From: Typha latifolia
Taxonomy: Eukaryota > Streptophyta > Magnoliopsida > Poales > Typhaceae
Assembly (NCBI GenBank): GCA_019914945.1
Contig: CM034108.1
Coordinates: 5,590,001 to 5,654,000 of the forward strand
Length of the DNA stretch: 64,000 nucleotides
Direction of reading: 5' to 3'
The translations under genes were made by a program, and so were the position numbers. The notes below the pieces were generated by a model. That model made no database searches. It was not told the origin of the DNA and saw only the letters and a program-made list of their open reading frames with translations. Position 1 is the stretch's first letter, and every line of letters starts with the position of its first letter. Positions 57,111 to 64,000 of the stretch are shown here, piece after piece.

Positions 57111-58357
57111 GATTGCTTTTCTTGAGTTTAAATGACTCCAGGTACAAGTCATTATATGCCTTTTGAATTTCAGATTCATCTTCCTCAGCTGGTAGCATAT
57201 CAAAATCATCTGTACTATCAGAATCAACAATAGAGTCAGTATTAAGCAGAGAAGAGGCAAAGGCTAGAAAGTTTTCTTCATCTTTTTCAGAATCATCATT
57301 AGATTCATCTGAATCATCCCAAGTAACTTTCATAGCTTTACCCTTTCTCTTAAGCCGATTAGGGCATTCTTGTGCGATGTGTCCAAAACCAGAACATTCA
57401 AAACATTGAACTTTATTCTCAAAATTCTTATTTTTTTGTTTGACATTGTTGTTGCTAGCACTTGTATTCGAACTCACAGTATTCTTCTTTTTCACAAAAG
57501 CTTTATTTTTTTCAAATTTTTCAGCATTCAACTTGTTTGGCTTCCGAAAGAATTTATTGAACTTTTTGACAAACATAGCCGACATCTCAACATCTAAATC
57601 ACCTTCATCATCAGACTCCTCTAAATTTTGTTCAACAGTGGATAGAGCCATCCCTTTGGACTTCCTCGGTTTTGAATGACTGGACTCAAATGTTTGAAGA
57701 TTTCCAACCAATTGTTCAACTTTCATAGAGTCGATGTCTTTACTTTCCTCAATAGCCGTAACTTTCGCCCAAACCTTTCTCGAAGAGACCTAAGAATCTT
57801 ACGGACAATTCTGTTTTTCAGAATTTTCTCTCTAGGTTGAAACTGGAGTTGACTATATCACTCGGCTTTGCATAGAACTCATTAAATGTCTCATTCTCCT
57901 CCATACGTAGGGTTTCAAAACTAGTAGTCAACCTCTGAAGTTTCGAAAGTTTTACAGCCATAGTTCCTTCATGAGTTGTTTCTAAGATCGTCCAGGCTTC
58001 CTTTGCTATTTCATAAGTAGAAATTCTTCTAAATTCTTTCGATGAAACACAACTAAAAATTGCATTTATTGCTTTGCTATTCCAGCCAACATTTTCATAA
58101 TCTGTCTTATCCCATGACTCAATCGGTTTCTCAACAAACTTATCATTCACCATGTACATTGGTGGACTCCAACCGTTCACAATGGCCATCCATACACGCT
58201 CATCTATAGACTTCAAATAAGCTCTCATCCTAGCTTTCCAATATCCATAATTTGATCCATCTAGAATAGGAGGTCTAATAGATGAGGGTCCATCTCTATG
58301 AAAATCCATGCCTATCTGATCTCTCTCAAAGAGTGAGAGAACCCGCTCTGATACCAA
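57111..58357 (-). pseudogene. Copia Gag (UBN2 type) with zinc knuckle
   Basis: 58357..57818 has IRPPILDGSNYGYWKARMRAYL (DUF4219), ESWDKTDYENVGWNSKAINAIF, and AKEAWTILETTHEGTMAVKLSKLQ. After a stop and frameshift, 57726..57111 has MKVEQLVGNLQTFE, an acidic stretch, and the CFECSGFGHIAQECP knuckle (CX2CX4HX4C). The sequence ends at LKLKKSN-like residues and changes to gypsy sequence near 57110. Normally this protein packages element RNA. Confidence 0.88.
58343..58356 (-). other. Copia primer-binding site
   Basis: Minus strand TTGGTATCAGAGCGGG directly follows the LTR. It is a full match to the usual initiator Met-tRNA complement. Confidence 0.88.
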
Positions 58358-58358
58358 T

Positions 58359-59279
58359 TGAAATAACCCCTAGACACACGTATATATCTAAACACTAGGC
58401 AAAGATATTTTTCGTTTGCTTAAGTAAACATTAGACGAAATATTAAAAACGAAAGCAGAGATATACGCCAAGATTTTAACGTGGAAAAACCCAAACGGGA
58501 AAAAACCACTGATCCAAACTCGGATCAAAACCAATCACTAGAATAGTAGCAGTTACAAGACTGACTCACAAAACAACCCGTCGATCCAAACGACTTTGTT
58601 CCTCTCAGTCTTGCTCGCTAGAACCCACGATTCACTACTTCTCGTGATTGAAGTCCAATCTCAGTAACCCTCGAGATTGATCTTTCGTCTCGATAGCCCT
58701 TAAGACGAAAGATTAAGATTTGTAGTTGAGAAGAGCCTTGTGAGTTGAAGAACCAATGTAGCCTCCAAAAAGTCTCCTTGAATAATCTTCTTCAACCCCC
58801 TCAAGTTAGGGCAACACTATCCTTATATATCATCTCCAAGATATAGCCAAATCCAAGTTATATTCGTACTCACAAAAATCCAATAAATTTCAAACTTCAT
58901 AGGTGCGTTCGAACGGGCCCAAGTGCGTTCGAACGCAACAGCTTGAATTCTTCAGGTTGCGTTCGAACGCGTTTGTGAACGTAGCTCTCGGTCTGTGTGA
59001 ATGCAGTGCCCGCGTTCGAACGCGTTTGTGAACGCGGCTCTCGGTCTGTGTGAACGCAGTGCTCGCGTTCGAACGCGTTTGTGAACGCGGCTCTCTGTCT
59101 GTGTGAATGCAGATTTCGCGTTCGAACGCGTTTGTGAACGCGATGTGAACGCGGTGTGAATGCGACGGCTTTTCTCCAATGATCTTGCAATTATTCACAC
59201 CAAAGATATTCTAGACTTGAGTAAAGCTCATATACATGTAAAAATACACTTAGAATATTTTGAAACACAATTGCCAACA
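58359..59279 (-). repeat. Copia 5' LTR
   Basis: On the minus strand it starts TGTTGGCAATTG and ends GGGTTATTTCA, 921 bp. It has a TATATATAAGGATAG box near 58825 and a leader with alternating CTCGAGATTG and GACGAAAG motifs. U3 carries the GCGTTCGAACGC array. No 3' LTR of this family lies in the window. Confidence 0.85.
58959..59163. repeat. 53-bp tandem repeat in copia U3
   Basis: Three full units and one partial unit start GCGTTCGAACGCGTTTGTGA at 58959, 59012, 59065 and 59118, each followed by GCTCTCGGTCTGTGTGAA. Two more GCGTTCGAACG sites lie at 58903 and 58924. The array makes three overlapping false frames of 75-102 residues. Confidence 0.92.
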
Positions 59280-59886
59280 ATTAAAAACCTAACACAAATA
59301 CCTCAACTTGAGAGCAGTTTTGTCTTAATAGCATTTAAACGCCTAAGCACAAGAGTGCAGCCGTCCAACAATGTTCGAACATCCGATTATAAAATTATTA
59401 TTTTAGTGTTAATTTAAATTATTTTTAATTTTGGTTGGCCTCTAAAATTGTGGAAGGCAGCTATTTTGGATATTAGTGAAGATTATTATCATTTGCCTGC
59501 CTTCTTCCTCCTCTAGCCTCCTCCTCTAGTCTCTCGATCACCTTTCCCCTAATTTCTTCGATCTAAAGTCGATGCCGTCAAGCCGATGCCAACACCTTCC
59601 TTATCAACTACCGATCCTCCATAGTTCAATAGGGTCGGCTATCTTCTCCCCCCCTCCCTCAAACACTAGTCGTCGGCTAGCTCCTCCATCCTCATCCATC
59701 GGTCCCCCTTCTTTAGGGCCAATCATCTTTGCCCCCTTCTTTCTTTCTAAATTACAAATCTACCTCTCACCAGCACCATCATCATCTCTATTATCCCTTT
59801 TACTTCCATCATCTAGATCTCATATCATCATCGAAGCACCCGCCACCATCATTGCAAATAAACTCACATTAGTTCAATACACAACA
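59280..59886 (+). repeat. Gypsy-B 5' LTR, 5'-truncated
   Basis: Matches the second half of 61062..61844: GGCCTCTAAAATTGTGGAAGG, GATTATTATCATTTGCCTGCC and CTTCCATCATCTAGATCTCAT. It ends ...CACAACA before the primer-binding site ATTGGTATCATAGTC at 59887. Its start is cut at or near the copia LTR. The 183-residue frame at 59572 lies in this LTR and leader and is not a gene. Confidence 0.72.
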
Positions 59887-61061
59887 ATTGGTATCATAGT
59901 CATCCTCATACCACCATGCCTACAACCCAATCCATGGTTTCGCATCCAAGCGAAGACACCTTTGTGGAGGCAAAAGCAGCGACTTCGAAATAATTTGATC
60001 CCCAATTCACCAATGGTCACCTCACCCTATACGATGCCGGGGCACATTGATCTAGTACAAATGATGAGGACTATGCAAGCTTCAATAGAGGCCTTGACTC
60101 AAGCCATTATCAGCTTGAAGTGACAATCGATGGTACCGAAGCCCTCCCTTTTAAACTAGACCCCTCCACCACCATGGGATGGAGGACTTTTTGGGCAGAC
60201 TCCATCGCCAAGAGAGTTACTACTGCTCACTCTAGCAACAAGGTGTCCTACGATGGGCATCGAACTGCACAAGCCTCCACTCGAGCCGCCGATGGAAGAT
60301 TTCTAGGAATTGGAAGCCTTCAATGACCTTGCACCTCAACAAGCTTACCAAAAAGATTTAGAGCCTAGATGGCCATACCAAAGGGTCATGACAATCCCAT
60401 ACCATGGTCGAGCGGACCTAAGGAGGGGAGATCCAACAATGGGCGTCGACCACAGGATAACAATAGGGACATTCTGAGCACAGAGCACAACCGCAACTAC
60501 CCTGTTCTATGCAGCAATTTTCCTACCTCCACCACCACTAGAATTTGAGGAGGATTTGAAGTAGACCAAAGACCAATGTCCAAGCAACCCTATTTTGCTG
60601 ACACCTATACTGAACCAATTGGAATCACCCCTTTGCATCTAGCCCAAACCTCTATCACACTTGAGCCAAGCCTAGACCCAAACTAGTCTAGGGTCTTCTC
60701 AATCTTGGCTGCATTAAGGATTTAAGATCACTTGCCGACATTGGATAATCACCTATTAGCTCTCCGAGAAGCGGACGTCGTGCTTGGCACCCTATGGCTC
60801 TATAATTTGGGTCCAATCACTTTCAACTTTGTAGAGATGTGGCTAGACTACAAATGAAATAGACCGCATGTATGGCTTGATGGGATTCGACACCAACCCA
60901 ACACCACTTTACAGCAGATGGCGTGGTTGCCTGAGCCACCCTAGATAGTGATGGAGATGCTAGAGTTGCCACGACTACCGATAGCTCCACCCAAGGCATA
61001 GAGGACCGTTTTCCTAATTTCTCACTTTGAGGACAAAATGAGCAAAAGCTAGGTGGAATAA
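59887..61061 (+). mobile_element. Gypsy-B interior, non-autonomous remnant
   Basis: Only 1.2 kb between LTRs. At about 60765..60850 the frame ADVVLGTLWLYNLGPITFNF matches the Ty3 protease C-terminal block (family AVLGIQWL..LGPI). The rest is degraded Gag-like sequence without a domain I can name. It ends with TTTGAGGACAAAATGAGCAAAAGCTAGG, the polypurine-tract context. RT and integrase are absent. Confidence 0.65.
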
Positions 61062-61844
61062 TGTGTTTTGAGCCTTATCGAGTCACCTCACGAGTCACGA
61101 GGGAGATTGTGTTCACCAGGTCGAATCTATTTATCTAATTATTAGTTGTTTCCTGTTCCTAATAAACTTCTAGCATTGGGCTCATGTGGTCGAATGATTG
61201 GCCAACGATATTCATCGGGGTGTTCGAACACTAGGCCAACAACGTTCGAATGCCACAATCTGGGAGCAGCAGAAAGTCGAGTATTGTAATGCCCCAACCC
61301 GAAAGCAATCTTCATCCAGTGGTGTTCGAACACTGTCTAGAAGCGTTCGAATGCCTGAACGAGAGAGTGCAATAGTCTAATGGCATTTGAATGCCCGTTC
61401 AAAAGCATTCGAACGTTCGACGCCAAGGTCATTATTTTAGGATTAATTTGAATTATTTTGAATTTTAGTTAGCCTCCAAAATTGTGGAAGGTAGCAATTT
61501 TTGAAATCAGTGAAGATTATCGCTATTTGCCTACCTTCTTCCTCCTATAACTTGCCATCTACCCTTTCAATCTCCTTCCCTCTCGTTTCTTCAATCCAAG
61601 GTTGATGCCAACCTTTTCCTCCTCGATTGTCAAGATTCCTAGTCTAGTATGGTTGGCCATCTTATCCCCACTCCTTCAAACACTAATTGTTAGCTAGCTC
61701 CTCCCTCTACATCCATCAATCCATCTTCTTCTTTAGAGCTGACCATTTTCTCTCCCTTCTAACTTTTCTAAATCATTAATCTATCCCACGCCACATCATC
61801 TCCATTATTCTTTTTTCTTTTTGCTTCCATCATCTAGATCTCAT
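61062..61844 (+). repeat. Gypsy-B 3' LTR, 3'-truncated
   Basis: Starts TGTGTTTTGAGCC. U3 has GTGTTCGAACAC, ACGTTCGAATGC, GGTGTTCGAACACTG and CATTCGAACGTTCGA at 61219..61421. It is cut after CTAGATCTCAT, where a MITE-like unit follows. Confidence 0.72.
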
Positions 61845-61879
61845 AATTTTGAGGGTTTCTTCCATACAATAGAATTAAT

Positions 61880-62460
61880 TCTTTATCAATCAATTTGATG
61901 AAGATCTAACGGTTAAGATCTTTAAGGGTATAATAGGAATGAAAGATATTACCGGTTCAGTAGGTAATTTTTTTTTGATATATAATCCTGCACATTATTT
62001 TTTAACAATTATATTATCTTAATATTTTATTAAGTAAAAGACATATATATCATTAACTGAGAGTAATGTATATATATCAAAATAAGGGTATTGATCTCTT
62101 TTATAATTAACTTGATGAACATTTAGTTACATTTTTATCTTTTTGATTATTTTTTATTATATCTCCCATTAGTTTAAGATTGATTTAAATTAAATTTTAA
62201 TAGATAGAGATAGAGAATTATATTTAAATTGAAATTTATCTCCAAATAATCAAATTTAAATTATTTAATATTAAATGATATCTAATGGTTAAGATCTTCA
62301 AGGGTATAACAAGAAAATTGAGAAGTTAGGCACACGTAATTAAATTTTTTAACTAATATACTCTTTTTCTTACATAATGTGTGGTTTTAAAACCGGTACC
62401 GGGTATGAAAACTGGCTATTATAGCTGTTGGATTAAGATTATAATTTTTAAAGATGCATT
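61880..62460. mobile_element. MITE-like unit, inverted copy of 6390..6975
   Basis: Shared with 6390..6975 in reverse complement. GGTTAAGATCTTYAAGGGTATA occurs twice here in direct orientation (61909 and 62287), so this copy has an internal repeat. No coding. Confidence 0.5.
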
Positions 62461-62532
62461 AAATTATTTGCCCATAATTTTAAGTGTTTCCACTATCGAA
62501 TCCCCCACCACCATCATGACAAATAAATACAT

Positions 62533-63408
62533 ACTTAAATCCATATATACATGCTTATGTAATCACGGTACAATCTTCATTCAAAATCAAAAGTAACTTT
62601 AGTTCAAATTTGATCGGACTCAAATCTGAAATGATCACAAACTTAAATCCAGATCAAATTTTCAATATGGTTCTAATTACGATGAAATTAAGTAGATATA
62701 TATTTAATTTCACTACATATCCGAAACCCAATAAGGGTAAGTTTTTTTATACTTGGACTCGTGAACTGTTGCACATTTTATATTTACCTTCTTATTAAGT
62801 GCTCCAAGGACTTTTTCTCTTTATTTTAGAAAAAGGAGAGAAAAAATAATTATTTTACTTGCCTCCATTAGTATTTGTCACTAGGTGCAAGATATTGGAT
62901 AGTTGAGGATACCAAAGGGTATTAAATTCGATCTATGTATTCGAGTTTTTTTGTCTATAAGTTTTAGATTTTTCCTATCCATTTTGATATCTAAATTTGT
63001 ATCTGTATTACTGTATACATATAGTCTATGCAAATATAAATATGAGTTGAATAATAATATTCGAATCAATATTCGCATATCATTAAGTTTAACATCTAAT
63101 TAAAATAATGGTATAAAAGTCTTTTTTTTATATTTTAATATGAATCTCTAGTATAGCTTTCATATATACAGTAACTATATAAAAACTCTTGTACATTCAG
63201 AAAATAAATACAACTGAATGGTATAAAAGTTCTCAAAAACAAAAAGGAGGATATAAATGTAATTTCACCCTAAAAGAAAGAAATTCGTCCATCCGGATTA
63301 ACTGTCCGCATACATATGCATCATTTGAAAGGACATTTATAAAGGATGCGAAGCATTCTTCTTTACTTCATATAAGCGGAATTCTGAACCTTATTCCACT
63401 AAATAAAT
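62533..63408 (+). mobile_element. Element X, third copy, without LARD-B
   Basis: Collinear with right-arm 44912..45530 plus 48104..48375. It lacks the LARD-B insertion and the 30-bp duplication, so it approximates the empty ancestral state. It contains TTGATCGGACTCAAATCTG, CATTTTGATATCTAAATTTGTATC and AAAGGATGCGAAGCATTC. No gene; class unknown. Confidence 0.65.
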
Positions 63409-63723
63409 AGTTTGATCTAATAACCCTCCAGTATGATTATGTTAACTTAGGGTTAAGATTAAATTTTGAATATCAGAATAATCGGACTGAAAAATAAGTC
63501 ATATGACAATTTACGAAATAAAAATATAATAAAAAATTATTGATATAAGAATTTGAGAGTTTTTTTTTAATAATTTATGAGATCTATATGTACCAAGAAA
63601 AAAATCCAAAAGATTTATGTGAACATAACCGTTAGTCTGTAGGTCTCTCAATTTTTCTCCCGGCCTTAAATGCCTTTTTACTGGCCATGCAGATCCCTCC
63701 CCATTAAACCTTCTCTATTTTTT

Positions 63724-63778
<55 letters not shown>

Positions 63779-63932
63779 ATTTGATTTCATACCTAAAAGA
63801 AAGAAAGAAAAGAAAAAGGATATCTGGTTTTGCAACAAGATCTATCCAAATTCTAGATTTTGTGAAAAAAAAAATAATATTTATCTAATTTTTTGTGAAA
63901 AAAATTGTGCATCCAAGCACATAATTATATAA
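63409..63932. repeat. No gene; microsatellite (CT)n(TA)n at 63728..63778
   Basis: AT-rich sequence with a CT then TA dinucleotide run. Nothing else was recognised. Confidence 0.6.
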
Positions 63933-64000
63933 GATTACTACAGTACTGAGATGACAAATTTATCTACAAAGTTGACGATTCAAAAAAAAGGTTTTAAGGA
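63933..64000 (+). promoter_or_regulatory. Block shared with the far upstream region of peptide gene 2
   Basis: GATTACTACAGTACT (63933..63947) equals 40559..40573, and AAGTTGAYSATT...GGTTTTAAGGA at the window end equals 40640..40673, in the same order and strand with about 50 bp fewer between. In gene 2 this block ends about 520 bp before the ATG, so a related gene may start just past the window. Confidence 0.45.

Larger units (their letters stand above)
54198..59279 (-). mobile_element. Chimeric element: copia 5' part joined to gypsy-A 3' part
   Basis: Read on the minus strand: copia LTR (58359..59279), primer-binding site, copia Gag with CCHC knuckle, then a switch near 57110 into gypsy protease, RT and RNase H, a missing integrase, a gypsy LEDKVAEAWW tail with polypurine tract (about 54955..54995), and a gypsy-A LTR (54198..54952). 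The two LTRs are unrelated. The flanking 5-mers CAACC and ATTAA do not match, so it is not one clean insertion. Confidence 0.8.

Noticed and set aside
58959..59163. TTCGAA clusters as heat-shock elements
   Set aside because: Heat-shock elements need TTCNNGAA or GAANNTTC spacing. Here TTC and GAA are adjacent.
58890..59198. Three overlapping frames of 75-102 residues and a CRISPR-like repeat look
   Set aside because: They are produced by the 53-bp tandem repeat in a copia LTR, and the units are contiguous without unique spacers.
59572..60123. 183-residue Ser/Pro-rich frame on the + strand
   Set aside because: It runs from within the gypsy-B 5' LTR across the primer-binding site into the leader, and it has no domain.

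Overview
This window is AT-rich nuclear DNA from a flowering plant. The evidence is a plant L1-type LINE with a terminal RNase H domain, Ty3/gypsy and Ty1/copia LTR retroelements whose primer-binding sites match initiator Met-tRNA, and a fragment of the plant endocytosis gene TPLATE. I cannot name the species or decide between monocot and eudicot. Most of the sequence is nested, decayed transposable elements. The only host genes I believe are two small secreted-peptide genes, both on the + strand (3984..6139 and 41195..41801). They share a signal peptide, a phase-1 intron inside a late Gly codon, and a tiny second exon that adds only G-[NS]-T-P before the stop. The last ~70 bases of the window resemble the far upstream region of the second gene, which hints at a third paralogue just outside.

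Layout. 0-8 kb: a solo LTR, unassigned AT-rich DNA, peptide gene 1 with a 1.9-kb intron, a MITE-like unit and a perfect 19-bp hairpin. 8.3-14 kb: a broken minus-strand Ty3/gypsy element carrying a solo copia-like LTR in its gag. 14.7-21.3 kb: a hAT-like short element split by a full-length but dead LINE flanked by a 17-bp target-site duplication. 22-24.2 kb: a foldback element with CTT/GAA tracts.

24.7-54.2 kb: a very large inverted duplication with arms of about 11.4 kb (24735..36229 and 42960..54197) around a 6.7-kb loop that contains peptide gene 2. Each arm carries the same nested series: the 5' end of a gypsy element, two families of non-autonomous LTR elements (called LARD-A and LARD-B here), tandem repeats, MITEs, and a captured first-exon fragment of TPLATE. 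Shared and private mutations show that capture and nesting came before the inverted duplication.

54.2-59.3 kb: a minus-strand chimera in which the LTR and gag of a copia element run directly into the protease-RT-RNase H and 3' LTR of a gypsy element that has lost its integrase. 59.3-61.8 kb: a short, decayed + strand gypsy element. 61.9-63.4 kb: a MITE-like unit, then a third copy of the unknown element X found in the arms, here without the LARD-B insertion. One theme crosses family lines: several unrelated LTRs carry clusters of the palindrome GTTCGAAC or GCGTTCGAACGC.

The transposons do not form a working pathway. Nearly every one has stop codons, frameshifts or lost catalytic residues. 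All identity estimates are by eye.
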